DNA of 64,000 nt from Myroides albus (GCF_009711045.1 NZ_WMJX01000012.1:2284-66283), one strand, 5' to 3'. Positions 53,374 to 63,053 are shown, numbered from the stretch's first letter. Numbers and translations: made by a program. Notes: generated by a model not told the origin, from the sequence alone.

Positions 53374-54684
53374 TTATCCTATCTGATTTGACTTATTAGG
53401 CACCCTCAATAATAAAACGAAACCTATCGCAAAGAAGATAATTAAAAAAAGTATAGCATTCTGCATTTTGCCTGTCAGATCACTAACTAAACCATACATA
53501 GACATCCCCAGTACAATTCCTATTTTTTCTGTAACATCATAGAAACTAAAAAAGGATGTTGTATCAGTGGTTTTGGGTAACATCTTTGAATACGTTGAAC
53601 GCGACAAAGACTGAATCCCACCCATAACCAGACCTACTGCAGCAGCAGCTATATAAAATTCATTTGGACTAACAATGGTGTATGCATAAACACATATTAT
53701 TATCCATAACGCATTTAAAGCACATAACGTATATATATTTCCAATTTTTGACGAAAGTTTAGAAGTTAGCACTGCACCAAGGACAGCAACTAATTGAATA
53801 ACTAATATACTAATTATCAATCCTGTTGTTCGTTGACTATCTGACTCCCATGCTATTTCTTTCTCTCCAAAATAAGCTGCAATAATCATCACAGTCTGCA
53901 CTGCCATACTATAGACAAAAAAAGCCACTAAGTACCTCTTCAACGACTTGTGATCACCCAGTTGATACCATACTTTCTTCAATTCCCTAAACCCCTTAAA
54001 GAACAGTGAACGCGTAATTTTCTTTCCATTCTTAAAATCAGGCAAAAACTTAAAAGTATACAGACTAAACCCTATCCACCACAAACCTACTAAGATGAAT
54101 GAAAATCGCATAGCTTGTAAAGGAGAATCAAATCCTAAAACTTCCGCTTGCATTACCAACGCAAGGTTGATAAGCAGTAAAATAACACTTCCTATATAAC
54201 CAAGTGCATATCCTTTCGCACTAATTTTATCCTGCTGATCTTCAAAGGCAATATCTGGTAAATAGGAATTATAAAAGACCAAACTCCCCCAAAAACCGAT
54301 CAAACCAAACATGTATAACAACAAACTCAAAATCATGTAGTCTAAACTAAAAAAATACAACAACATACACGATATAGAACCTATTCCACAAAAGAGTTTC
54401 ATAAAGAACTTCTTGGTTCCCAAATAATCTGCAATACCAGATAATATCGGAGATATAAATGCTACAATCATAAAACCTATAGCAGTTACATAGCTGATTA
54501 TAGCCTCGCTTTTGATATCCGTATCAAATAATGTAAAGCTATCTACACCTAACTCTCTAAAAAGAGCACCGTAGTACAATGGAAAAATAGACGACGATAT
54601 AACCAAAGCATACACGGAGTTAGCCCAATCGTAAAAAGCCCAAGCAGTTAGCGTTTTCTTATCTCCTTTAACAAAGTTTTTCAT
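53374..54684 (-). CDS. UMF1/Atg22-family MFS transporter
   Basis: 436 residues, about 12 helices. The start MKNFVKGDKKTLTAWAFYDWANSVYALVISSSIFPLYYG is diagnostic of the UMF1 family, as are the central FWGSLVFYNSYLPDIA and late VMGGIQSLSRSTYSKMLPKTTDTTSFFSFYDVTEKIGIVLG. In yeast, Atg22 exports amino acids from the vacuole; bacterial substrates are unknown. Transcribed away from a 60-base gap holding the M48 terminator. Confidence 0.88.
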   Translation of the reverse strand: MKNFVKGDKKTLTAWAFYDWANSVYALVISSSIFPLYYGALFRELGVDSFTLFDTDIKSEAIISYVTAIGFMIVAFISPILSGIADYLGTKKFFMKLFCGIGSISCMLLYFFSLDYMILSLLLYMFGLIGFWGSLVFYNSYLPDIAFEDQQDKISAKGYALGYIGSVILLLINLALVMQAEVLGFDSPLQAMRFSFILVGLWWIGFSLYTFKFLPDFKNGKKITRSLFFKGFRELKKVWYQLGDHKSLKRYLVAFFVYSMAVQTVMIIAAYFGEKEIAWESDSQRTTGLIISILVIQLVAVLGAVLTSKLSSKIGNIYTLCALNALWIIICVYAYTIVSPNEFYIAAAAVGLVMGGIQSLSRSTYSKMLPKTTDTTSFFSFYDVTEKIGIVLGMSMYGLVSDLTGKMQNAILFLIIFFAIGFVLLLRVPNKSNQIG

Positions 54685-54703
54685 AGAGTGTAAATATAAG
54701 AAA

Positions 54704-54729
54704 AAGAGCTATCCACTTGGATAGCTCTT
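54704..54729 (-). terminator. Terminator after the M48 protease gene
   Basis: A 12-bp perfect stem aagagctatcca / tggatagctctt with a two-base loop, between the M48 stop and the UMF1 start. Confidence 0.75.
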
Positions 54730-54740
54730 ATGCAAATATA

Positions 54741-55553
54741 TTAATTGAAAGAAATGCCATATTTTGCTGCCTCAGCTTTCGCCTCGGGAATCAATTTGCG
54801 CAATTGATCGATTCGCTCTTTATTACTTGGGTGAGTGCTCGTGAAAGAAGATCCATCACCTCCTCCTGTTTTTTCAGCCATTCGCGACCAAAATGCAACA
54901 GCTTCTTCAGGATTATATCCCGCAATAGCCATTAACGTTAAACCGATTTTATCAGCTTCACTTTCGTTCGAGCGACTAAACGGTAACATTACCCCGTATT
55001 GTGTTCCATATCCATAAGCTGCAGCCCACATTTGCTTAGCCTGAGGGTTTGATTTTTGCGTTAAAACATCTAAGCCTACCGCACCCAATTGCTGTAACAT
55101 TGCATTACTCATGCGCTGTTGGCCGTGGTTTGCTAATGCGTGAGCTACCTCGTGTCCCATTACAACAGCAATTCCTGCATCTGTCTTACAAATTGGCAAA
55201 ATACCAGTATAAAACACTATTTTACCACCAGGCATACACCAAGCATTATACTCATCGTTGTCTACAAGGTTGTACTCCCACTGATAATCTTTTAAATAAT
55301 CCTTATGTCCATTCGCATTTAACCACTTCTCTGCAGCACCTTTTATCTTTTTTCCTATATCTTCAATTCGCTTCGCATCTTGAGTACCAGTAATAGCCTT
55401 GTGCTCTTTCAAGAAATCATCATATTGCTGAAAAGACATTGGAAATAATTGTGAATTTGGGGTTAAAGCTAAAGTACTTTTTCCTGAAAAAGGATTGGTA
55501 GCACAAGCTCCCAACAATAAACCACTTAATAGTAGAATAGCTGTTTTTCTCAT
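54741..55553 (-). CDS. M48-family metalloprotease lipoprotein
   Basis: 270 residues from the ATG at 55553. Lipobox LLGAC (Cys17). The zinc motif HEVAH (His134, Glu135, His138) is followed by SNESEADKIGLTLM with the third ligand glutamate (about 198). This is the LoiP/BepA-like group of periplasmic lipoproteins that survey outer-membrane protein quality. The frame extends to an ATG at 55574, but that codon overlaps a -7 box TAATTTTG (55579-55572), so the shorter start is preferred and also gives a normal signal peptide. Confidence 0.9.
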   Translation of the reverse strand: MRKTAILLLSGLLLGACATNPFSGKSTLALTPNSQLFPMSFQQYDDFLKEHKAITGTQDAKRIEDIGKKIKGAAEKWLNANGHKDYLKDYQWEYNLVDNDEYNAWCMPGGKIVFYTGILPICKTDAGIAVVMGHEVAHALANHGQQRMSNAMLQQLGAVGLDVLTQKSNPQAKQMWAAAYGYGTQYGVMLPFSRSNESEADKIGLTLMAIAGYNPEEAVAFWSRMAEKTGGGDGSSFTSTHPSNKERIDQLRKLIPEAKAEAAKYGISFN

Positions 55554-55571
55554 ATTGTAAGTTTTTTTTGT

Positions 55572-55579
55572 CAAAATTA
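55572..55579 (-). promoter_or_regulatory. Putative -7 box of the M48 gene
   Basis: Minus strand TAATTTTG, 18 bases before the ATG at 55553. Confidence 0.45.
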
Positions 55580-56011
55580 TAATAAATATCCATATCTAAT
55601 CCAGGGATAATTCTAAAACTATAAAAAAGTCTACTACTAAATTAATCAAATGACAATAAACACATTACAAAAAAATACAACAAAAACCTAAGTAATATGA
55701 CTAACCTACAGAACATATTGAACTTGCGTAAATATAACTAAACCTTAAAGGAATAATCTTGGCTATAAATGTAAAAACCATTACTTATCTACCTCAGATA
55801 AATCAACTAAATCAGTGATGACATCTGTACTATTAACCAAATAATTAACGTCTAAAAACATTAAAGAAAAGGCCTTATACTACAATAGAAATGTTTGCAA
55901 ACACTCCGAGAACATTTTAAAATATAAAATACGAAAATTGCGATTTACTATTTTTATTAGGTAAGCATAGCATTAAAATTTTGTACATTTACAGCAAACA
56001 AGAGCATAACA
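55580..56011. other. Gap of about 430 bases, no gene seen
   Basis: A/T-rich divergent intergenic region between the M48 and hydrolase genes; TACATTTA at 55983-55990 may be the -7 box of the latter. Confidence 0.45.
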
Positions 56012-56884
56012 ATGGAAACTCAAAAACAAAAGCAGTCCCTTGAGATTCCAAGAGGAATTATACTGACTGCTAAAACATTACAATTCTTCTCCATCAAATT
56101 GGCGACGAGATTTGCACAAAATCTATTTATTACCCCAATAAAGTTTAAGCCACCTAAAAGAGAGAAAGAGATGTTAGACAAGAGCATTAGTTCTGTCATA
56201 ACAGTAAAAGCTTTAAAAAAAGATATATGTGTTTATCAATATGGTACAAACAAACAAGCTGATAAAAAAGCCTTATTGATACACGGTTGGAATGGAAGAG
56301 GAACACAATTGGTAACGATAGCAAATATGCTAATGCGACAAGGTTACGATATTGTGAGTTTTGACGCGCCTGGCCATGGAAAATCACCTAAGACTAAAAC
56401 TAATTTAACCGAGTTCATGGCTTCTGCTTTCGAAGTAGAACAACAATTTGGCCCATTTGACTTGGTCGTAGGTCATTCCTTAGGAGGTATGACAACAATC
56501 AATTGTCTAAAAGATGGTTTAAAAGCAAAAAAAGCTGTAGTCATTGGCAGTGGTGATGTGGTTGAAGATGTGATTGACGAATTTGTACAACAGATCGAAT
56601 TAAAACCCATCATTTCTACGAAGATAAAAGAGCGATTTGAGTCTCAATTCAAGCAGTCCATGCAGAGTTACTGCGTGCATTTGGCAGCCGAAAAAGTAAA
56701 TATCCCGCTGCTAATCATTCATGATGAAGATGACGCTGATGTTCACTACAAAGCAGCCTATCAAATCAAGAAACACAGCCCTAATAGCGAACTGATGATT
56801 ACTAAAGAATTAGGTCATAGAAAAATATTAGGAGATAAGAAAGTGATTGAACGCATTCTACAATTTGTTCAAAAAGAATCTTAA
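56012..56884 (+). CDS. Alpha/beta hydrolase, unknown substrate
   Basis: 290 residues. [20 protein letters not shown] (88-107), [10 protein letters not shown], nucleophile GHSLGG (Ser156), acid in [10 protein letters not shown] and histidine in LGHRKIL. Serine-lipase or esterase type. The stop overlaps the msrB start by one base, so the two are co-translated; a common role in repair of damaged lipids or proteins is only a guess. Confidence 0.75.
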   Translation: METQKQKQSLEIPRGIILTAKTLQFFSIKLATRFAQNLFITPIKFKPPKREKEMLDKSISSVITVKALKKDICVYQYGTNKQADKKALLIHGWNGRGTQLVTIANMLMRQGYDIVSFDAPGHGKSPKTKTNLTEFMASAFEVEQQFGPFDLVVGHSLGGMTTINCLKDGLKAKKAVVIGSGDVVEDVIDEFVQQIELKPIISTKIKERFESQFKQSMQSYCVHLAAEKVNIPLLIIHDEDDADVHYKAAYQIKKHSPNSELMITKELGHRKILGDKKVIERILQFVQKES

Positions 56885-57366
56885 TGAAGTACTTTGTCCT
56901 TTTATTATTATTGAATTTTAGCTTTGTTAACTGCAAAGGAAATCAACCAATTAAAACGCACGCTATGGAAAAAAACCAAAGTACATCAGAAGAACAATGG
57001 AGAGAAATACTTACTCCTGAAGAATATTTTGTATTGAGACAGAAAGGGACTGAAAGGCCTTTCACAGGCGAATACAACGATTTTTATGAAAAAGGAAGCT
57101 ATCACTGTGCAGCTTGTAACCAAAAGCTTTTTGATTCAAATACCAAATTTGACTCACACTGTGGATGGCCTTCTTTTGACCAAGCCATAAAGGGATCTGT
57201 CAAATACATCAAAGATTTATCGCATGGAATGGTTAGAACGGAAGTTGTTTGCTCTAATTGCAATGGTCATCTTGGCCATGTATTTCCGGATGGCCCCCAA
57301 GAAACAACTGGAGAAAGATACTGCATGAATTCGATATCACTCAAATTCCAATCAGAAGAAAAATAA
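56884..57366 (+). CDS. msrB: Peptide-methionine (R)-S-oxide reductase, lipoprotein form
   Basis: 160 residues. A lipobox FVNC (Cys17) follows a short signal peptide, so the enzyme is likely periplasmic and lipid-anchored. The MsrB domain holds zinc ligands Cys75, Cys78, Cys123, Cys126, [11 protein letters not shown] with Cys93, and the catalytic Cys147 in [11 protein letters not shown]. It reduces methionine-R-sulfoxide in proteins. Translationally coupled to the upstream hydrolase. Confidence 0.93.
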   Translation: MKYFVLLLLLNFSFVNCKGNQPIKTHAMEKNQSTSEEQWREILTPEEYFVLRQKGTERPFTGEYNDFYEKGSYHCAACNQKLFDSNTKFDSHCGWPSFDQAIKGSVKYIKDLSHGMVRTEVVCSNCNGHLGHVFPDGPQETTGERYCMNSISLKFQSEEK

Positions 57367-57397
57367 AAAGAGCTGGTCAAGGTGACCAGCTCTTTTT
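57365..57397. terminator. Bidirectional terminator between msrB and birA
   Basis: A perfect 15-bp stem aaaaagagctggtca with loop agg; flanked by A and T runs. Confidence 0.9.
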
Positions 57398-57402
57398 GTT
57401 TT

Positions 57403-58134
57403 TTAGTATAGTAGTTTTATTTCCTTAACTCCAAATTCTTCCACACTGTCATCCTCTAATTTAACTTGAAGAAAACCATACATAGACACTCCGATAATTA
57501 TCCCCATAAACCTCTTGCCTGTAGGTAATTCAAATGCTGAAGGAACTCCTTTGCGATACAAGACATCAAGATATTCCTGCCACAAGTTTTCTTTTTCTCC
57601 TTTTTGCAGACGCTGACAATACATCTCTAACTCTTCCACAACCTTCAGCATGAGCGCATCCTTGTCAATTTGACTTCCCAAAAGCAATGCAAGAGATGTT
57701 GCCTTAATTAAATCTGTAAACTGAACTTGGTTGACATTCAATCCAATTCCTACTATGGATGTAATAGCTCCCTCTGCCTTAAAAATATTCTCAATTAAAA
57801 TACCGCCAACTTTTCTATTTACTGACAAAATGTCGTTTGGCCATTTAACATCTAATTCCAAAGTAAATATTTTTTTGACAGCCGATCGCACAGCTAAAGC
57901 AGCAATAATATTTAAACAAAACACATCCTCTACCTCAAACAAAAAATCACGTACTAAAACACTAAAAGTAAGATTACTACCTACTTCAGAGGACCAAACT
58001 TCTCCTCGTTGACCGCGACCAGCAAATTGATTTTCAGTACTGACAACCGTAAAATTATCTAAGTCATAAGAAGTTAAAAGATCTTTTAAATAAGTATTAG
58101 TAGATGCTGTGGCATCGAGTTTGATAACATTCAT
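57403..58134 (-). CDS. birA: Biotin-[acetyl-CoA-carboxylase] ligase
   Basis: 243 residues, catalytic and C-terminal domains only, with no N-terminal helix-turn-helix, so it is not a repressor. Seen: LDATASTNTYLKDLL, the adenylation loop GRGQRGEVWSS (about 39-49), KWPNDILSVNRKVGGILIE (about 117) and GIGLNVNQ. It joins biotin to its carrier protein in two steps via biotinyl-AMP. Shares a divergent promoter region with rsfS. Confidence 0.94.
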   Translation of the reverse strand: MNVIKLDATASTNTYLKDLLTSYDLDNFTVVSTENQFAGRGQRGEVWSSEVGSNLTFSVLVRDFLFEVEDVFCLNIIAALAVRSAVKKIFTLELDVKWPNDILSVNRKVGGILIENIFKAEGAITSIVGIGLNVNQVQFTDLIKATSLALLLGSQIDKDALMLKVVEELEMYCQRLQKGEKENLWQEYLDVLYRKGVPSAFELPTGKRFMGIIIGVSMYGFLQVKLEDDSVEEFGVKEIKLLY

Positions 58135-58150
58135 ATAAAATAATTATAGA

Positions 58151-58158
58151 CAAATCTA
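58151..58158 (-). promoter_or_regulatory. Putative -7 box of birA
   Basis: Minus strand TAGATTTG, 16 bases before the ATG at 58134. Confidence 0.5.
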
Positions 58159-58169
58159 AACTGATTCAT

Positions 58170-58177
58170 TATATTTG
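58170..58177 (+). promoter_or_regulatory. Putative -7 box of rsfS-ftsH
   Basis: TATATTTG on the + strand, 54 bases before the rsfS ATG and only 11 bases from the birA box on the other strand, so the two promoters overlap. Confidence 0.5.
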
Positions 58178-58231
58178 GAGCCAAATTATAAAACAAATAT
58201 ATTTAATCGCAATAAATAAGATAAAAATTAA

Positions 58232-58603
58232 ATGGCAGAGAAGAATATCAACAACGACGAACTAATTGCTAACGTAATAAAAGGAATTGAAGCGGTAAAA
58301 GGAGACAACATTACTATCTTAGATCTAAGAGAAATAGACAATACACCATGCGATTATTTTATCATCTGTGACGGTAACTCAAACACACAAGTAAACGCTA
58401 TCTCAGGTGCAATCCAAAAAACTGTATCGAAAGAATTACACGATAAACCATGGCATGTTGAAGGTGAAGACAATGCAGAATGGATTCTGATGGACTATGT
58501 GAATGTAGTGGTACATGTGTTCCAAAAACACATCCGTGAGTTTTACAACATAGAAAACTTATGGGGAGATGCAAAAATCACTACTATTACAAGCCAATAC
58601 TAA
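58232..58603 (+). CDS. rsfS: Ribosome silencing factor
   Basis: 123 residues. It binds L14 on the 50S subunit and blocks subunit joining in starvation. The family signature is present: ITILDLREIDNTPCDYFIICDGNSNTQV, and KPWHVEGEDNAEWILMDYVNVVVHVFQKHIREFYNIENLWGDA. It is followed by ftsH after 16 bases; this pair is common in Bacteroidetes. Confidence 0.96.
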   Translation: MAEKNINNDELIANVIKGIEAVKGDNITILDLREIDNTPCDYFIICDGNSNTQVNAISGAIQKTVSKELHDKPWHVEGEDNAEWILMDYVNVVVHVFQKHIREFYNIENLWGDAKITTITSQY

Positions 58604-58619
58604 ATAAAAACTATCATTC

Positions 58620-60587
58620 ATGGCAGGAAATATGAAACCAAACCAAAATAAATCAAAATTTAACCCTTGGCTATTGTATGGTAGCATACTGGTGATAATT
58701 TTGGTTATCCAACTGCTGACGAAAGGAAGCAGTTTTGGAAACACTAAAGAATTAAGTCTTTCCAAACTATATGAATTCGTAGAAAAGGGATATGTAGAAA
58801 AAATCGAATTTAATCGCAGTGCTGCAAAGGTGTACATCAAATCTGATGTATTGCAAAATAACGAGGAATTCAAAAACGCACAAAGCAAACCTATCCTTGG
58901 TCAAGAAACTAAGGGACCTCAATTCATTACTGATATTGGTGATCCTAAAATCTTACAAGAAAAATTAGACGTTGCTGTACAAGAGCAAAAACTAACAGAA
59001 TATAAATCTGAACCTGAAAGTAACTGGGGAGACTTATTTATAAGCTTCTTGCCTATTGTTATTATCATCGGATTCTGGTTATTCATGATGAGAAGAATGA
59101 CTGGTGGCGGTGGCGCTGGTGGAGGAGGTCAAATCTTCTCAATTGGAAAGTCAAAAGCTAAATTATTCGATGAAAAAAACAGCATAAAAGTTAGTTTCAA
59201 GGACGTTGCTGGTTTAGAAGGTGCAAAAGATGAAATAGTAGAAATAGTAGAATTTCTAAAGAATCCTGAAAAATATACATCCATCGGAGGAAAGATTCCT
59301 AAAGGAGCTTTACTTGTAGGACCTCCTGGAACAGGAAAAACACTATTGGCAAAAGCGGTAGCAGGAGAAGCAAATGTACCTTTCTTCTCTTTATCTGGTT
59401 CTGACTTTGTTGAAATGTTTGTAGGAGTTGGAGCATCGAGAGTGCGAGACTTATTTAAACAAGCAAAGGAAAAAGCACCAGCTATCATCTTCATTGATGA
59501 GATTGATGCAGTAGGACGTGCAAGAGGTAAAAGCAATTTCTCTGGTTCAAATGACGAAAGAGAGAACACTTTAAACCAACTATTAACTGAAATGGATGGT
59601 TTTGGTTCACATACAAACGTTATTGTTTTAGCAGCGACGAACAGAGCTGAGATATTAGACAAAGCCCTTTTACGTGCTGGTCGTTTTGACAGACAAATTT
59701 ACGTAGACTTACCAGATGTTAAAGAAAGAGAAGCTATATTCAATGTTCACTTGAGAAACATCAAGAAAGTAGACAACTTAGATATTGACTTTTTAGCAAA
59801 ACAAACACCTGGTTTTTCGGGTGCTGACATCGCTAACGTTTGTAATGAAGCTGCTTTAACAGCTGCTCGTAAAAACAAAACTCAAGTAGATATGCAAGAC
59901 TTCTTAGATGCTGTTGACAGAATCATTGGAGGACTTGAAAAGAAAAATAAAATTATCAGCCCAGAAGAAAAATACGCAATTGCTATTCACGAAGCTGGAC
60001 ACGCTACTGTAAGCTGGATGTGTGAACACGCTGCTCCATTAGTAAAAGTAACTATTGTTCCGAGAGGTCAAAGTTTAGGAGCTGCTTGGTACCTTCCTGC
60101 TGAAAGACAAATCGTTCGCACAGAGCAAATGTTAGATGAGATGTGTGCAACAATGGGTGGACGTGCTGCTGAGAAAATTATTTTTGACAAAATATCAACA
60201 GGAGCATTAAGTGATCTTGAAAAGGTTACTAAGCAAGCAAAAGCTATGGTAACTGTTTATGGATTAAATGAAAAATTAGGTAATATCACTTATTACGATT
60301 CGTCAGGTCAAAGTGAATACAACTTTTCTAAACCATATTCAGAAGAAACAGCCAAGGTAATCGATGAAGAGATTTCTAAGCTTATAGAAGGACAATATCA
60401 AAGAGCAATGGAAATTCTAAGTCAAAATAGAGAAAAACTTATTCAATTAGCCGATTTACTATGCGAAAAAGAAGTTATTTTCAAACAAGACTTAGAAAAT
60501 ATCTTTGGAAAACGTCCTTTTGACAAGGAGATAATTGAAGATATCACAGAAGAAGATACAGATAAAACGCCTGAGGCTGAAGTATAA
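58620..60587 (+). CDS. ftsH: ATP-dependent zinc metalloprotease FtsH
   Basis: 655 residues. Two membrane helices (about 15-31 and 141-160) flank a periplasmic domain; the glycine-rich MTGGGGAGGGGQIF follows. The AAA+ domain has Walker A GPPGTGKT (Lys240), FIDEIDAVGRARG and the ARF-type second region of homology. The M41 peptidase has HEAGH (His457, Glu458, His461). It degrades membrane and regulatory proteins as a hexamer. The acidic C-terminus is longer than in Escherichia coli. Confidence 0.98.
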   Translation: MAGNMKPNQNKSKFNPWLLYGSILVIILVIQLLTKGSSFGNTKELSLSKLYEFVEKGYVEKIEFNRSAAKVYIKSDVLQNNEEFKNAQSKPILGQETKGPQFITDIGDPKILQEKLDVAVQEQKLTEYKSEPESNWGDLFISFLPIVIIIGFWLFMMRRMTGGGGAGGGGQIFSIGKSKAKLFDEKNSIKVSFKDVAGLEGAKDEIVEIVEFLKNPEKYTSIGGKIPKGALLVGPPGTGKTLLAKAVAGEANVPFFSLSGSDFVEMFVGVGASRVRDLFKQAKEKAPAIIFIDEIDAVGRARGKSNFSGSNDERENTLNQLLTEMDGFGSHTNVIVLAATNRAEILDKALLRAGRFDRQIYVDLPDVKEREAIFNVHLRNIKKVDNLDIDFLAKQTPGFSGADIANVCNEAALTAARKNKTQVDMQDFLDAVDRIIGGLEKKNKIISPEEKYAIAIHEAGHATVSWMCEHAAPLVKVTIVPRGQSLGAAWYLPAERQIVRTEQMLDEMCATMGGRAAEKIIFDKISTGALSDLEKVTKQAKAMVTVYGLNEKLGNITYYDSSGQSEYNFSKPYSEETAKVIDEEISKLIEGQYQRAMEILSQNREKLIQLADLLCEKEVIFKQDLENIFGKRPFDKEIIEDITEEDTDKTPEAEV

Positions 60588-60614
60588 ACCTCCCTTAGGT
60601 AACGTAAACACTAA

Positions 60615-60655
60615 AAAACTTAACTTAAAGCAAGCTTTAAGTTAAGTTTTTTTTT
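60615..60655 (+). terminator. Terminator after ftsH
   Basis: A perfect 17-bp stem aaaacttaacttaaagc with loop aa, then T-run overlapping the next promoter box. Confidence 0.9.
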
Positions 60656-60662
60656 ATCTTTG
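60655..60662 (+). promoter_or_regulatory. Putative -7 box of the LUD-cdsA-psd operon
   Basis: TATCTTTG, 38 bases before the ATG at 60700, directly after the ftsH terminator. Confidence 0.5.
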
Positions 60663-60699
60663 AATACTAGTAGTATTATTTTATCTCTATACTTTTCGT

Positions 60700-61311
60700 A
60701 TGAGTTTTTTCAAGAAATTATTTAAAGTTTTCGAATCACCAGCACCTGAAGAGGAAAAGAACACTGAGGAGAGAGGTCAATATCTTCCTGAGAAAATTCT
60801 TCCTGTCGATGAGTTATTCACTATTAACTTCACACAGAATGGAGGTAAATTCCTCTATTGTGAAACTAATGAAGAGCTTGCTGAGACATTCGTCAATATT
60901 TTATTGGAAAATGATTGGTTTGAGAAAAAAGCACTAACCTATGAAAGTTCTCTACATCATTTATTAAAAGAGAACAATGTCAAGTATAATGAAGTAAACA
61001 ATCCTGCCTTCTTTTTTACCACTTGCGAAAGTTTAATCGCTGATGATGGCGCTATTTTATTCTCAGATAGACAACTAAAAGACAATAAAGCAAACCACCT
61101 ACCCTACAATATTGTAGTATTAGCAAAAACAAGTCAGATCACACGAACCAAGAGTGATGGACTACGCGAGATAAAAAGAAAATACGGAAGCTCTTTACCA
61201 AGCAATATAACTGCTTTTAACTGCTTCAAGCCTTCCGCTGTAGAAAGTGACTTCCTAAGTTATGGAAGAACACCTAAAAACTTATATTTAATCCTCTTAG
61301 AAGATTTATAA
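60700..61311 (+). CDS. LUD domain protein (LutC-like)
   Basis: 203 residues, cytoplasmic. The core 'FFTTCESLIADDGAILFSDRQLKDNKANHLPYNIVVLAKTSQITRTKSDGL' matches the LUD domain shared with LutB/LutC of lactate utilisation and with 5-formyltetrahydrofolate cyclo-ligase-like proteins. No LutA or LutB is adjacent. It begins the five-gene operon; the gap to cdsA is one base. The link to phospholipid synthesis is unexplained, but the same order is common in the phylum. Confidence 0.85.
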   Translation: MSFFKKLFKVFESPAPEEEKNTEERGQYLPEKILPVDELFTINFTQNGGKFLYCETNEELAETFVNILLENDWFEKKALTYESSLHHLLKENNVKYNEVNNPAFFFTTCESLIADDGAILFSDRQLKDNKANHLPYNIVVLAKTSQITRTKSDGLREIKRKYGSSLPSNITAFNCFKPSAVESDFLSYGRTPKNLYLILLEDL

Positions 61312-61312
61312 A

Positions 61313-62104
61313 ATGTCTGAAACATTAACTCGTGCTATATCAGGAATAGTCTATATAGCTTTATTAATAGGGGCAACACTATTTGATCAATTAGCCTTTG
61401 AAATTCTGTTTAGCTTCTTCTTACTTGTAGGAGCATTTGAGTTTTCAAAACTTATTAAACTACCAAAGTCACTTTGTTTGTTTGTTGCTGCTTTGGCAAT
61501 AGCGATTGTATTTTGGAAAAGAGACCTTTTACCCTCTATAGCGATAGCTACTTTTGGGATTCTAACCCTTTTAGCTTTAATGGCGGAACTGTTTTCTAAA
61601 AGACAACCTAATCGCTCTTTACCTATTAAACTAATTATATTCCTTGGATATATTATAGCGCCCTTTATCACTTTACTCTTTTTACCTATAACAAAAGAGA
61701 GTGGATATCTACCACAAATCATAATAGGGATGTTTATTCTGATATGGACTAATGACACCTTTGCTTATATAGTTGGTAAAAAATTTGGTAAAAACAAATT
61801 ATTTGAAAGAATATCTCCTAAAAAGACAATAGAAGGATTTATCGGCGGAATTATATTTACAATATTAGCAGGAATAATATTAAGTCAATATTTTGACTTC
61901 TTTTCTATCGTTATTTGGATAAGTAGTGCTATTTTTGTAGGAATTTTTGGAACTATCGGAGACTTAGTGGAATCTCGATTCAAGAGAGAAGCAGGAGTAA
62001 AAGATAGCGGGGCAATAATGCCAGGACATGGCGGTATATTAGACCGTCTTGATAGTGTTATTTTTGTAGCACCATTTTTGTATATAATTTTTCAAATATT
62101 ATAA
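61313..62104 (+). CDS. cdsA: Phosphatidate cytidylyltransferase
   Basis: 263 residues with about seven hydrophobic helices. The CDP-alcohol precursor is made from CTP and phosphatidate. The C-terminal signature is complete: SRFKREAGVKDSGAIMPGHGGILDRLDSVIF (about 221-251), holding the catalytic Asp residues, and the upstream SPKKTIEGFIGG is also typical. It precedes psd by 2 bases. Together these supply phosphatidylethanolamine (phosphatidylserine synthase itself is not in this window). Confidence 0.96.
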   Translation: MSETLTRAISGIVYIALLIGATLFDQLAFEILFSFFLLVGAFEFSKLIKLPKSLCLFVAALAIAIVFWKRDLLPSIAIATFGILTLLALMAELFSKRQPNRSLPIKLIIFLGYIIAPFITLLFLPITKESGYLPQIIIGMFILIWTNDTFAYIVGKKFGKNKLFERISPKKTIEGFIGGIIFTILAGIILSQYFDFFSIVIWISSAIFVGIFGTIGDLVESRFKREAGVKDSGAIMPGHGGILDRLDSVIFVAPFLYIIFQIL

Positions 62105-62106
62105 TC

Positions 62107-62757
62107 ATGTTTCACAAGGAAGGAACTAAAATTATTTTCTACTCAATGCTAATAACTATAGCATTAGTTTTTGCTGCTGATTATTTACCTTTTAATTGGC
62201 TTCGAATTGTTGTACAGTGTACAATCATTGTTTTATTATTATTAATCTTACAATTTTTCAGAAATCCTAATAGAGGTATTACACCTTGTGATGATACAAT
62301 TTTAGCTCCAGTAGATGGTAAAGTTGTAGTTATTGAAGAAGTATATGAGCCTGAGTATTTTAAAGATAAAAGACTGATGGTTTCTATCTTTATGTCTCCT
62401 ATAAATGTTCACGTTACCAGATATGGACTTAGTGGTATTATCAAATACAGTAAATACCACGCAGGTAAGTATCTTGTTGCATGGCATCCAAAAGCAAGTG
62501 AAGAAAACGAAAGAACTACTGTTGTTATTGACAACCCTGTATATGGCGAAATCATGTATAGACAGATTGCCGGAGCTTTAGCTAAACGTATCGTTAACTA
62601 TGCTAAAGTTGGTGATCAAGCTATTCAAGGTACAGATGCTGGGTTTATTAAATTTGGTTCGCGTGTAGATTTATACTTACCTTTGGGAACTGATGTTAAC
62701 GTCGTATTGAACCAAAAAGCGAAAGGGAATATAACATCAATTGTAGGAAAAAAGTAA
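62107..62757 (+). CDS. psd: Phosphatidylserine decarboxylase (short form)
   Basis: 216 residues with an N-terminal membrane region. The pyruvoyl-forming cleavage is expected at Gly184-Ser185 in IKFGSRVDLYLP; upstream is ILAPVDGKVVVIEE and the MSPINVHVTRY segment with the catalytic histidine. This compact archaeal/Bacteroidetes type is shorter than proteobacterial Psd, which ends in LGST. It makes phosphatidylethanolamine at the inner membrane. It is the third gene of the operon. Confidence 0.94.
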   Translation: MFHKEGTKIIFYSMLITIALVFAADYLPFNWLRIVVQCTIIVLLLLILQFFRNPNRGITPCDDTILAPVDGKVVVIEEVYEPEYFKDKRLMVSIFMSPINVHVTRYGLSGIIKYSKYHAGKYLVAWHPKASEENERTTVVIDNPVYGEIMYRQIAGALAKRIVNYAKVGDQAIQGTDAGFIKFGSRVDLYLPLGTDVNVVLNQKAKGNITSIVGKK

Positions 62758-62774
62758 TTGTACGAAAATAAGTG

Positions 62775-63053
62775 ATGAACACTTTAGATAAAGAATTTCA
62801 CGAAGCATATATACGCATCTCGAATGAGGCAAGAAACCTTGCTCCAGATATTATGTTGCGCATATATGCTTATTACAAACAAGCTACCAATGGCTTAAGT
62901 CACAGAGACTTTCAAGATATGTCTACTGATTTGAAAAAAGCTTTCAAATTCAACGCTTGGACACAAATTAGCCATCTGTCAGCTACTCAAGCGAAGGAGG
63001 AATATATCAAGCTCGCTAAACAAATATTAGACAATCCTCAAGATGATGAATAA
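62775..63053 (+). CDS. Acyl-CoA-binding protein
   Basis: 92 residues from the ATG at 62775 (a GTG lies one codon earlier). The four-helix ACBP pattern is visible: LDKEFHEAYIRISNEARNL, the LRIYAYYKQATNGLSHR segment and FKFNAWTQISHLSATQAKEEYIKLAKQIL, with the usual Tyr, Lys and Trp for acyl-CoA and the K/A/W core. It would carry long-chain acyl-CoA in the cytoplasm. It overlaps the following SOD-like gene by 11 bases, and its position after psd suits lipid synthesis. Confidence 0.85.
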   Translation: MNTLDKEFHEAYIRISNEARNLAPDIMLRIYAYYKQATNGLSHRDFQDMSTDLKKAFKFNAWTQISHLSATQAKEEYIKLAKQILDNPQDDE

